From: Flavobacteriaceae bacterium
GTDB taxonomy: Bacteria; Bacteroidota; Bacteroidia; Flavobacteriales; Flavobacteriaceae
Assembly (NCBI GenBank): GCA_013043005.1
Contig: JABDOZ010000015.1
Coordinates: forward strand, 1 to 37,630
DNA length: 37,630 bases
Direction: 5' to 3'
The translations under genes and the position numbers were made by a program. A model generated the notes under the pieces. It was not told the origin of the DNA. It saw only the letters and a program-made list of their open reading frames with translations, and did not search any database. Below are positions 28,300-37,364 of the stretch, one piece after another. How positions within the stretch are numbered: position 1 is the stretch's first letter; the number at the start of each line of letters is the position of its first letter.

Positions 28300-30174
28300 T
28301 CAAACTAGCCTTGAAAATCGTGCGTTTGACTGAGGGAAATCTACTCCCATTGCAAAAGTTGTGAACAGTCCACCTATAATAGCGGATATCAAAGTCATCC
28401 AGCCTAAAGTAGATGCTACGACTACAACATTAACATTAATTAAGGTCATAATGATACCAAGAAGAACTGATAAGATTGCTGTCCACTGATATAACCTAAG
28501 ACCCCTGAAGATGGGTGTTTGCACCTCACCTCTGTAGGCCTCTTCAACAAAACGGCCAATGCCGGTAAGTATCAAATAAAGACCAAAAATAAAAGAAGGT
28601 GAAAAATCATGTTGCCAAAGAAATAATAAAACGAAGCCTACCAAAAATAGCCATATCATCGCATAGAGTGGTGTTGGGTGCAACAGTTCGCCTTTTAAAT
28701 GTGATATACCACAAACACGAGAACGATTATGAAAATATCGTATACCAATATCTGGATGGTCAACTTTGCTACCATGGCAACAACCGTTTACTAAACAACG
28801 AAAACGGCCAATGCCTTGTACCCAAGGCATCACCACTGATATGACTCCTATAATAACCCATACATTGAATCCCATAATCCATACTGCAAGGCTGGCAAAA
28901 ATAATACCTACTAAAGCGCCATAATAACCAAAGGGTCTTTTTAATTTTTCAGATCCTTCAATGACTTGTGCCCAAAGTGCAGAAAAAATAACAACTACAA
29001 AAGCAAACATGAGTATGGCCCAGGCATAAGCGTCGCCTACCAATATTCCAGCAAGTAAAATACCAAGAAAGCTACCAAAACCTACATAGAAGCCGTGATT
29101 GATGACCCTTACTTTGCCAAATACCCATTCTTTCCATGAATTAGCAATTTTTTCGGATGCATTTTTTAAAGATAGCCAGATATAAAAATAATAGTCTGCG
29201 AGCAGGAAGATTATAATAGAACTGATTAAATGTAGTTCTGCCGAATTACTGAAAGCTAATTGTATTATCATAAGTGAGACACCTATCAAACTAAATAGTA
29301 TACCTAGCCCTTTTGAATGCTTGAAAATAGATCTTATGGATAGTAATACCAAAAAAATGGGAACCATATAGACAAAAGCATCCTTACCAGCAAGATATTG
29401 CGCCCCTACCGCAGGACATAGTAATGCAATAAAAGTGGAAATACCTATAGCAATCAGGCTGGTAATTACCCAATTGAAAATGTGATCCATTCTTTTGATG
29501 ATAAAAGGTATAGCCAATATAAATAGTACTGTCAATAAAAGTAAATATGGATTTTTGACAGGGAATTGTAAAACCAATGGTTTCCCTAAAAGAGCCGCTG
29601 TACTTCCAACCAATTTCACAATAATTAAATTACTTAATAACAACGAAGCAATCACCCAAAACAAAGAAATGAGTCTCGCCCTAATGCTAGCAGGTTCTTC
29701 TATTTTTGTCGGTAAATCCAAAATGGTTTTAATTGATTCATTTGGGAATCTTTTTTTTAGATCGATATCTTCATAACCCATCACAAGTGCGATCATCGCA
29801 AGGATAGCTATGGGTGTTACCAACCAAAGTCCACTGGATGAATTAGTGATTATAAAATATCCTATTAAAATTATACTAAATCCCCAGTATATGGGATGTC
29901 TAAAAATTTTGTAGGGACCTTTGGTTACAAATCTTGGAGGTGGATAGGCATTCATAGGTAATCCTTTGCCATATTTTTTTAAAGAGAACATGGCCCAAGC
30001 CATCAATATAACTCCGCCAATAACTAGCAACCAACCAATTAAAGTCGATTGGATTAATGGCAGATTGATAAGGTCTTCTGTATGGGTTGCCCAGAACCAT
30101 AGAAACAGAGGGATAATAACCAGAAAGACTATTGAATAGATAGTTTTATTGATTTGAGTTGGTAATTTATTCAT
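28300..30174 (-). CDS. multi-TM fusion: N-terminal ICMT-like methyltransferase + central TM region + C-terminal Lgt-like domain
   Basis: N-term RFVTKGPYKIFRHPIYWGFSIILIG...GYEDIDLKKRFPN (ICMT); C-term GIGRFRCLVNGCCHG...HPTPLYAM...LTGIGRFVEEAYRGE...LRLYQW (Lgt-type). Confidence 0.8.
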   Translation of the reverse strand: MNKLPTQINKTIYSIVFLVIIPLFLWFWATHTEDLINLPLIQSTLIGWLLVIGGVILMAWAMFSLKKYGKGLPMNAYPPPRFVTKGPYKIFRHPIYWGFSIILIGYFIITNSSSGLWLVTPIAILAMIALVMGYEDIDLKKRFPNESIKTILDLPTKIEEPASIRARLISLFWVIASLLLSNLIIVKLVGSTAALLGKPLVLQFPVKNPYLLLLTVLFILAIPFIIKRMDHIFNWVITSLIAIGISTFIALLCPAVGAQYLAGKDAFVYMVPIFLVLLSIRSIFKHSKGLGILFSLIGVSLMIIQLAFSNSAELHLISSIIIFLLADYYFYIWLSLKNASEKIANSWKEWVFGKVRVINHGFYVGFGSFLGILLAGILVGDAYAWAILMFAFVVVIFSALWAQVIEGSEKLKRPFGYYGALVGIIFASLAVWIMGFNVWVIIGVISVVMPWVQGIGRFRCLVNGCCHGSKVDHPDIGIRYFHNRSRVCGISHLKGELLHPTPLYAMIWLFLVGFVLLFLWQHDFSPSFIFGLYLILTGIGRFVEEAYRGEVQTPIFRGLRLYQWTAILSVLLGIIMTLINVNVVVVASTLGWMTLISAIIGGLFTTFAMGVDFPQSNARFSRLV

Positions 30175-30932
30175 TTCGTTCGCATTTTATTGAAAAAGAT
30201 GAGCATTGAAAATATAAAAAAAATTGATCCGTACATTATACCATAAACTGTGGCCGAGGCAGAAGAATAATCTGTTATTGCTGTAATAATAGCGGTTTGG
30301 GATGGGAAATATGCAGGGAGGAATTTTATGATGATCTGGTTTTGTGCCTCAGCATAAAAAAGTGGATTCTGTAGCCAACCTACATCAATATTTACGAGTA
30401 GTACGATCATTAAAATACCTTCTAATTCCCCTTTTATCAAGCTGCCAATGGCCAGTCCATAACTTCCATATACGAAACCTATTAACACTAAGCCGAAAAT
30501 AAAACTGCCAAGGTGATCGATGGTGTAAAAGGCATTAGTAAGTAAGCCTACATATACTGCGATCAATATTATCATCAATAGCAGCGCCAACAAAATTGAA
30601 ATTAATAATTGTATTGGATGATACCCGCATATAATTAATCGTCGGTTTACTACACTATTTTTTTGAATAAGATTAAGTGCCAGAAATGAAACCAGAAACC
30701 CAGACGAGGCAACTGCAAAAAAAATGAAGGAAATACCCTTTTCTGTAATATTTATAAAAACATCATCACCAACAGAGGCTAGTTGAAAAGGAAGCATTCT
30801 ATTTGATGTAGTAAACTCCACGACTGACAAGAAAAATGCTGGGATGATCGCGATCAAAATAATCACGATCTTTTGACGAACAAGCATTCTCAAAATCATT
30901 GCTAATCCTGTTATGATCTTATTTGAAGTCAT
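30171..30932 (-). CDS. ABC-2-type transporter permease
   Basis: ~6 TM segments, 253 aa; start overlaps the stop of the upstream ATPase ORF and its own stop overlaps the downstream start (4-nt overlaps). Confidence 0.75.
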   Translation of the reverse strand: MTSNKIITGLAMILRMLVRQKIVIILIAIIPAFFLSVVEFTTSNRMLPFQLASVGDDVFINITEKGISFIFFAVASSGFLVSFLALNLIQKNSVVNRRLIICGYHPIQLLISILLALLLMIILIAVYVGLLTNAFYTIDHLGSFIFGLVLIGFVYGSYGLAIGSLIKGELEGILMIVLLVNIDVGWLQNPLFYAEAQNQIIIKFLPAYFPSQTAIITAITDYSSASATVYGIMYGSIFFIFSMLIFFNKMRTK

Positions 30933-31528
30933 ACTAAAATTCCATTTTCGAGTTCATAAATGCGATCAAACCTATTTTTTTCACTTAGCAAATGTGTTAC
31001 AATAAGAACAGCACAACCTTGCTTTCTAAGATGATTGGTATAATCCCAAAACCGCTGATAGGTATCCCAGTCAAATCCATTATAGGGTTCATCGAGTATC
31101 AACAGGTCGGGCTTATGAAGAAGCGAGATGGAGAGGTTGAGTTTTTGTTGTGTACCACCACTCAGATTAATAATTCTTTCTTGGTTGTATTTAGCAAAAT
31201 TGAAATGATCTAGCAATTCTGTTGATCGCAGTTTCGATGGTTCTTTACTTATACCATATGCTACGGAGAAGTAATTAAAATGCTCTTGAACCGTAAGATG
31301 TGGAAAGAGTAAAGCTCTTTGAGGGCAATAACCCAACTTGCCATTAATTTGAACGGTTCCGTTTTGAGCCCTTCGCACCCCAACAATTATCTCCATTAAA
31401 GTGGACTTACCAGAGCCATTTTCACCTACAATGCCGGTAACCGTGCCTGCCTCTAGTTGAAAAGAGATATCCGTCAACACTTTTTTTCTACCAAAGGACT
31501 TCACAATATGTTCTGATCTTAAAATCAT
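30929..31528 (-). CDS. ABC transporter ATP-binding protein
   Basis: Walker A GENGSGKST, signature LSGGTQQ, Walker B LLILDEPYNGFD, H-loop VTH. Confidence 0.95.
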   Translation of the reverse strand: MILRSEHIVKSFGRKKVLTDISFQLEAGTVTGIVGENGSGKSTLMEIIVGVRRAQNGTVQINGKLGYCPQRALLFPHLTVQEHFNYFSVAYGISKEPSKLRSTELLDHFNFAKYNQERIINLSGGTQQKLNLSISLLHKPDLLILDEPYNGFDWDTYQRFWDYTNHLRKQGCAVLIVTHLLSEKNRFDRIYELENGILV

Positions 31529-32364
31529 TGATCTTGCGAATTAAAATTTACCCATTCATGAATGGCCATAACTTGCCTTTTAGTATGCCCTTTTTTTTGA
31601 AATTCGCCTTTACTTAACCATTTATAATTGGTAGCCATTAAAAATTTTGCAGGCATCAATTGTTTGAATCCAGGAAGGTAACTCAAAAGTTTCTCAACCA
31701 CCTTAAATATTTTTTTTTCAGATTCTAATACTATTCCTCGATCGAGGTTCAAAACGAAATTCTTATCTTCTGATACAATGTGATCATCTTCTATTATGGG
31801 ATTTAATATCCTTTCGTTATTAAGCCATAACCATTGCTGTTTGTTTTGTTCTCGCAATTCAATCCAAACCATGGTATCATGAAGTGAATGGAATCTTCCC
31901 CAGCGCAGATCATTCATTGGGATATGCCATGGAGGAGTAGTGAGAATCAGTTGCTCGACATAACCCAGTCCTTTTATGATCTTTTCGTTTATTTTTAATT
32001 CCACATTGGAAGCAGGTTGAAAACAGTTCCAGTCGAGATAACCATCATCAGAATCGAATATCCGAGCTTTAAGAGGCTTAGTTATAGAATGCCAGCTACC
32101 TGATATTTTAAATTTTTCATCATGCCAGGTAATCAAATTGTCATTCTTTTCTGGGAGTTTCACATTTCGAAAATGTGATCTAGTTCTAAGCCCACTTTCG
32201 TCGTGTTTTATCCAGCTTGCATAATTAACCACAATACCTTTAAAAGATAATTTTGCTGCATAAAAGATCATCGCTTCTCCACTTTTGCTTAGAAAGTCAA
32301 GAAACCATTTGTTGAGTAAAAAAACTCCTTGTTTTGTATTCGTTTTTTTATCGTTATGATTCAT
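31525..32364 (-). CDS. lipocalin-like CrtC/AttH-superfamily protein (carotenoid 1,2-hydratase-like)
   Basis: WFLDFLSKSGEAMIFYAAKLSFKGIVVNYAS; PPWHIPMNDLRWGRFHSLHDTMVWIELREQNKQQWLWLNNERI. Confidence 0.6.
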   Translation of the reverse strand: MNHNDKKTNTKQGVFLLNKWFLDFLSKSGEAMIFYAAKLSFKGIVVNYASWIKHDESGLRTRSHFRNVKLPEKNDNLITWHDEKFKISGSWHSITKPLKARIFDSDDGYLDWNCFQPASNVELKINEKIIKGLGYVEQLILTTPPWHIPMNDLRWGRFHSLHDTMVWIELREQNKQQWLWLNNERILNPIIEDDHIVSEDKNFVLNLDRGIVLESEKKIFKVVEKLLSYLPGFKQLMPAKFLMATNYKWLSKGEFQKKGHTKRQVMAIHEWVNFNSQDQ

Positions 32365-32376
32365 TTTTTATTCGAA

Positions 32377-33570
32377 TCAAAAATTATATTCAATTTCAGA
32401 TTTTTCTATTTTACTTTTACTTATTAGTATTTGATTTGGTAATTTTTTCCCGGGAAATCCGGAAGCCATTACAATCCCATATGCCCCTACATTTTTCACT
32501 ATTAGAAATTCGCCTTCCTTAACTTCCTCTAATTTTCTATCTCGCCCTAAAAAATCGTTTTGTAGAACCGTGTTTCCCCTTATATCATATACTTTTTTTG
32601 GCTTCCCTGATTTTTCCAAATTATCAATTATATGATAAGAATTATAAACCCTGGGTCTTGCGAATTCTGCAAAACCGGCATTAACTGAAATTTCAGATTT
32701 TTTAGGAGAAAGTTTTTTAATATTTGTAACCTTAACCAACAATATTCCGGCATCAGCCAATAAAGTCCTACCTGGCTCTATTTTTAAAATTATTGCTCTT
32801 TGGAAACTCCTACTCAATTTGTTACATAATGAGGAATAATGTTTCAATACTTTTTTAAAATTAAAATCTTTATCTTTTTCTTTACACCTAACCCCAAAAC
32901 CACTTCCAAAATTAACATACTCCAAATCGGGAAAATTATTAGCGATCTTAAATAGAAAGTTGCCAAACTCAATAAAGGGTTTTTCATCGAATACATTTGA
33001 AGCAAAATAGCCATGTACACCTATAGTTTTGTTGCCTGTTTTTTCTGCGATATCTGTAATTTTACTAAAATCTTTTTCCTCAATTCCTACATTAGAATGT
33101 GAGTAAATGTTAGTAGCTTCATCTGAAATTATTTTTATCCTTTTAGGAATTCTTACTCTTATACCAAAAGTTTTGTTTTTATTTAGAGCACAGTACTTTT
33201 CTACCTCTTCGACAGAATCAAAGTTTATCTCTATATTTTCTTTCGAAAGTTTTTTCATTAACTCCATACTAATTCCTGTAGAACTGAAACTAATATCTGA
33301 AATATTAAACCCTGCTTCCTTCACTAAATCTAATTCGTTTTCTGAATTTACTTGAACGCCTATACCCAAATTCTTAATTGTTTTTAAAATTTCAGGTTGG
33401 TTATTGCACATCACTGCAAAAAAAACTTTACTATTTTGATAAGTTAAAAATTTTAGAATAGCGGATAGATTATCCTTGATTCGTTCAGTATCATAAATAT
33501 AAAGTGGTGTTCCATATTGCTCTGCAATATTTTTATAATTATGTGGAACATTTAAATTATTTAAATTCAT
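32377..33570 (-). CDS. fold-type III PLP decarboxylase homologue (LysA/ODC-like) lacking the PLP lysine
   Basis: AEQYGTPLYIYDTERIKDN, VFFAVMCNNQPEIL (normally VKANxN), FGSGFG, IEPGRTLLADAGILL, GAYGIVMASGF. Confidence 0.85.
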   Translation of the reverse strand: MNLNNLNVPHNYKNIAEQYGTPLYIYDTERIKDNLSAILKFLTYQNSKVFFAVMCNNQPEILKTIKNLGIGVQVNSENELDLVKEAGFNISDISFSSTGISMELMKKLSKENIEINFDSVEEVEKYCALNKNKTFGIRVRIPKRIKIISDEATNIYSHSNVGIEEKDFSKITDIAEKTGNKTIGVHGYFASNVFDEKPFIEFGNFLFKIANNFPDLEYVNFGSGFGVRCKEKDKDFNFKKVLKHYSSLCNKLSRSFQRAIILKIEPGRTLLADAGILLVKVTNIKKLSPKKSEISVNAGFAEFARPRVYNSYHIIDNLEKSGKPKKVYDIRGNTVLQNDFLGRDRKLEEVKEGEFLIVKNVGAYGIVMASGFPGKKLPNQILISKSKIEKSEIEYNF

Positions 33571-33582
33571 ATTAGTATAAAA

Positions 33583-34449
33583 CTATTTTCTATTTGAATC
33601 CAAAATTTGATTTTGTGAAAGTACTCGTCGGAATACTTTTCTTGCAGGAATTTCATATACCACCAAGAAGGTCCATCTTGCCAATTGAGAAAAATTACCT
33701 TCATGTAATCCTCGATGATGTTCTTCAAGGAGTTTTATTCCATCTTTAGCACGTTGCCGTATCCATCTTTTTATTTTCGTTGAAGAAGGGTTATTAAGAT
33801 CTTCGTTTACAATATTAAATTGTGTACATTCTTCTTGAGAAATATTCACATATCCAGCAGCCAGATCAGTTTCAATGTCTTCAATGTCATATTGGTAACG
33901 ACAGGCCACCCCAAGTGGTTCCAATATCTTATACTTTTCAGGGTCATCTTTAAAAACCTTTAAAGTGGCTTTAATTGTTCCCCTGATATCCAGTAAATGG
34001 AAATGATGCATTAATTCCTTTTTCGGAAAAATGATTAATTTGCCCCGCCTTTTAGCATCGAAGAGCAAGGAGTTTAAAATATCTTCGGTTTCTGCTCGGA
34101 ATTCTTCTCCAAACTTTTTTGCGACTCCAAAACAATGGAGCATCAAATAATCTACTTCATCAATTGGATCGATAGGTTTTTTCGAGAATTCGATTTTTTT
34201 CAATAAATAATCTATTTCATTTGGATATCCTTCGGGTAATGGAGCATCCCCATCTACTATATCATCAAGAAAGCGCATTAAAACATAGTAGGATTCCAGG
34301 AATTCACCTCTTGTAGGTGCAAAAGCAGCATATTTGAAAAATCGCAGATATCGCAAAAAAACACGGTACTTCCAACTCCTAGTCTTGAGCATATGCTTAA
34401 ATACTCGATTACGAATTCTGACAGGGTTTTTTAAATCTCCAGTTTTCAA
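33583..34449 (-). CDS. squalene/phytoene synthase-like (trans-isoprenyl diphosphate synthase, head-to-head type)
   Basis: Asp-rich motif 1 YYVLMRFLDDIVDGD; motif 2 YQYDIEDIETDLAAGYVNISQEEC in the position of NILRDxxED..GRxYLP. Confidence 0.8.
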   Translation of the reverse strand: MKTGDLKNPVRIRNRVFKHMLKTRSWKYRVFLRYLRFFKYAAFAPTRGEFLESYYVLMRFLDDIVDGDAPLPEGYPNEIDYLLKKIEFSKKPIDPIDEVDYLMLHCFGVAKKFGEEFRAETEDILNSLLFDAKRRGKLIIFPKKELMHHFHLLDIRGTIKATLKVFKDDPEKYKILEPLGVACRYQYDIEDIETDLAAGYVNISQEECTQFNIVNEDLNNPSSTKIKRWIRQRAKDGIKLLEEHHRGLHEGNFSQLARWTFLVVYEIPARKVFRRVLSQNQILDSNRK

Positions 34450-34550
34450 AATAATTTTTTCAAAGAATTTATAGAACTGCTATCTATATAGATGTTCTTT
34501 TAACTGCCACAAATTTCAAGGATGTGAAAATGTTTTAAAGTTTAAAATCG

Positions 34551-34605
34551 AACATTAAACTAAGTTAGTCTTTTTTACTCATAAAATCAAGGATTTGGTC
34601 AATCA
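34551..34605 (-). promoter_or_regulatory. Upstream element copy 1 (TTAAACTAAGTTAGT...TCAAGG)
   Basis: About 30/42 ungapped identity by eye to 36170-36223; 102-156 bp upstream of the isoprenoid operon. Confidence 0.5.
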
Positions 34606-34655
34606 CAAACAAAGTGTCAGACGCCATTTTTTGGACCTTTTTTTTAATAATTACA

Positions 34656-36095
34656 TCATAACGATGAGGCCCATAAAATCCAAGGTGTAGCAAGAAGGAA
34701 GATAACCGTATTTAAAACTGTTATGACCGCACCTTGTTTATATATGTCCCTTGAGGGTAAAAAACCACTACCCACGAACAAAATATTTGAACTGGAAGCT
34801 TGAGGTGTTATTGCCGCAAATAAATTGGTAGCAAACGAGAGCATAAATGCCATCAAAGCGACAGGAACTTCTGCATTTACAGCAACCTGTAAAAAAACTG
34901 CATATAGCGCTAGTAAGTGAGCAGTCTGACTCACAAACAAATAGTGAATCACAATATACAGTATGGTCAGTAGGATATATACAGTAACCCAATTATAGTC
35001 GCTGAAGTAAGTAGCTATTTGGGCGCCTAGAATTTTCATAAAACCCATATCATTCAACTGTGTGCTAATCATATATAAAATAGCAAACCAAACATAGGTT
35101 TCCAGCGCATCTCCGGCACCATCCCGAATATCGCCAATTGTGTACACATTAGCCAGAATGAGAATAGTCAAACCCAGAAAAGCCACAATAGCCAGATTAA
35201 TGTTTAATAAAGAAGAAAACGCCCAAAGGAGTATCATACCCATAAATGTAATGCCCATGATCCATTCCTGCGTGCTCATGGGTCCCATTTCCTGCAATCC
35301 TTTCCTTGCCATTTCTGGTGCTTCAGGTGTGTATTTGCTTTCTGGAGGGAACAATTTGTATAAAACAAACGGTATTGCAATAAGTGCAACTATACAAGGG
35401 ACTGAAGCCACAAATACCCAATTCCCAAAATTCATGTTGACTCCAAATTGTGCAGCAATTCCAACACCTATAGGGTTGCCGGCCATACCTGTTAACCATA
35501 AAGCAGAACTTATCGTTTGACCAGCTATGTAGGTCATCATAAGATACGTTCCTGTTCGCTTTCTTCCTTCAGCTGTAGGCAGAGATCCAGTGTCTAAGGA
35601 TAACGCGTGTGTAATTGGATACATAATTCCCGAACGAGCTGTATTGCTTGGAATAGAGGGTCCAAGGATAGTATCGGTAACCACGAGGCAATAACCAAGG
35701 TTTAAAGTGGACCTACCAAACCGGCGAATGAGTAAGAAGGCAATCCGCCTTCCCAAACCTGATTTCATGACGCCTTTTGCAACGAGAAATGCCGCTAATA
35801 TAAGCAGAATAAAACTCTCCGAAAATCCTGAATATGCTTGTTCAGGAGTAAGTACTCTGAGTAGGACAACCGCAATCAATGCGATTACCGAAGCGGTGAA
35901 TATGGAAAATGCCTCCAGTAAAACCCCAATGATCGCAGTGATAAAAATGGTAAACAATTGCCAGGCATCTGGTGTTATATCCCAGGGAACGGGAAGGTGC
36001 CAAATAATTGTACCGGCTGCTAGGGTGATAATTCTCTTAACCCAACGTAATTTCTGGAAGTTATATGATAGTTCGTTCACTTCAGGAGTGCTCAT
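34656..36095 (-). CDS. DASS/SLC13-family anion:sodium symporter
   Basis: SNTARSGIMYPI, FATNLFAAITPQASSSNILFVGSGFLP, ~12 TM segments. Confidence 0.9.
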   Translation of the reverse strand: MSTPEVNELSYNFQKLRWVKRIITLAAGTIIWHLPVPWDITPDAWQLFTIFITAIIGVLLEAFSIFTASVIALIAVVLLRVLTPEQAYSGFSESFILLILAAFLVAKGVMKSGLGRRIAFLLIRRFGRSTLNLGYCLVVTDTILGPSIPSNTARSGIMYPITHALSLDTGSLPTAEGRKRTGTYLMMTYIAGQTISSALWLTGMAGNPIGVGIAAQFGVNMNFGNWVFVASVPCIVALIAIPFVLYKLFPPESKYTPEAPEMARKGLQEMGPMSTQEWIMGITFMGMILLWAFSSLLNINLAIVAFLGLTILILANVYTIGDIRDGAGDALETYVWFAILYMISTQLNDMGFMKILGAQIATYFSDYNWVTVYILLTILYIVIHYLFVSQTAHLLALYAVFLQVAVNAEVPVALMAFMLSFATNLFAAITPQASSSNILFVGSGFLPSRDIYKQGAVITVLNTVIFLLATPWILWASSL

Positions 36096-36169
36096 TATTG
36101 TTTGATCAAGATCTAAATTTTAAATAACAGACTTATTATTTCATTATAACCTATTAATGAATTGTATTC

Positions 36170-36223
36170 AGCGTTAAGCTAAGTTAGTTGTTTATTAGTA
36201 CAAAGTCAAGGTAAGATTAATCA
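36170..36223 (-). promoter_or_regulatory. Upstream element copy 2 (TTAAGCTAAGTTAGT...TCAAGG)
   Basis: Shares CTAAGTTAGT and TCAAGG at identical spacing with 34551-34605; 75-128 bp upstream of the DASS gene. Confidence 0.5.
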
Positions 36224-36346
36224 TAAAAATAGTCCATTGAAATTATAGTAGTCTTTTCCAGACTGTATGGATAATGCCTCTGTTGATGTTGAAAATTTTC
36301 TAAATTTTAGATAGAACCTTGTATAGTTATATAAGTCTGCTATTGA

Positions 36347-36856
36347 TTATTTCATTGAGATAGCTTTAACTGGAATTGGAATTCTAACAAAGATAGCATG
36401 TCTTGCAACTCCTTGTGCTTCATTTTTACCGATCATTGGATGCTGATATCTACACCCTATGATGCCAAAAAAGGCAAATGAAACTTCACCACTTAACCGA
36501 ATATCTGTTCCTACCTTATCATTCTTTGTTTCGATGCTATGGTATTGCTGAGATGAAACTCCAAATAATAACCCAGGTAGATTTCCAATGTAATAACCGA
36601 ATGATGTAACCAGTGAAGATTTATAATTTTGACTCCAGCTATGACCTGCATCCAAATAAATACTATGAATAAAAACTATTTCACTATCCTTTTCCTTCTC
36701 CCAGAACACAGAAGGTCCTAACACTACTGAATTAGTCGAACCTGAGAAAGAATAGTCGGCATTTACACCTACCTTAAAATTGTATTGTTCTTTATCTTGA
36801 CTGAAACTTAATTCCGCAAAGAACATTACAAAAGCAAAAATTAGGATACGTTTCAT
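36347..36856 (-). CDS. exported hypothetical protein, possible small beta-barrel
   Basis: Signal peptide MKRILIFAFVMFFAELSFSQ; alternating amphipathic strands. Confidence 0.6.
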   Translation of the reverse strand: MKRILIFAFVMFFAELSFSQDKEQYNFKVGVNADYSFSGSTNSVVLGPSVFWEKEKDSEIVFIHSIYLDAGHSWSQNYKSSLVTSFGYYIGNLPGLLFGVSSQQYHSIETKNDKVGTDIRLSGEVSFAFFGIIGCRYQHPMIGKNEAQGVARHAIFVRIPIPVKAISMK

Positions 36857-36931
36857 ATCACAAAATTATTGTCTTTTATGAGTCAAAATGTTGCTCTATT
36901 CTTATTGCTTAATAATGGCACTTAAAATATT

Positions 36932-37279
36932 CTAATTATCTGTCCATATAGCCAGTTCATTCCCTGATGGATCCAGAAAGTGAAACCTGCGTCCTCCTGG
37001 AAATGAAAAAATTTCCTTCGATATCTTTCCGCCAACTTCAATAATTTTATCCTTAATGCTGTTTATATTGTCATGATATAAAACAATCAATACGGAGTTT
37101 TTAATAGGCTCTTCAGTAGTTTCAAAACCACCTTCAATACCACTTTCCTTAAAAGAGGCATAGGTTGTACCGTAATCCTTAAATGTCCAACCAAAGGCCA
37201 TATTGTAAAAATCCTTAGTTAATTCAAGATCGTTAGTTTTGAATTCTATGTAATCAATGTGGTTGTTTTTAGCTGCCAT
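36932..37279 (-). CDS. VOC (glyoxalase/bleomycin resistance) family protein
   Basis: IEFKTNDLELTKDFYNMAFGWTFKDYGTTYASFKESGIEGGF ... FHFLDPSGNELAIW. Confidence 0.9.
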   Translation of the reverse strand: MAAKNNHIDYIEFKTNDLELTKDFYNMAFGWTFKDYGTTYASFKESGIEGGFETTEEPIKNSVLIVLYHDNINSIKDKIIEVGGKISKEIFSFPGGRRFHFLDPSGNELAIWTDN

Positions 37280-37364
37280 TTTACTTGTATTTAATTTTAA
37301 TGTTAATTATATTTTTCATCATAAACTTGACCTCTATGCGGTTTTAATACATCTCGTATTGGTT

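Noticed and set aside
33583-34449. Interpretation of the SQS/PSY-like gene as ordinary carotenoid crtB
   Set aside because: No crtI, crtY or crtZ nearby, and motif 2 (DIEDIETD, with YVNIS instead of RVYLP) departs from typical CrtB; kept only as an SQS/PSY-like isoprenoid synthase.
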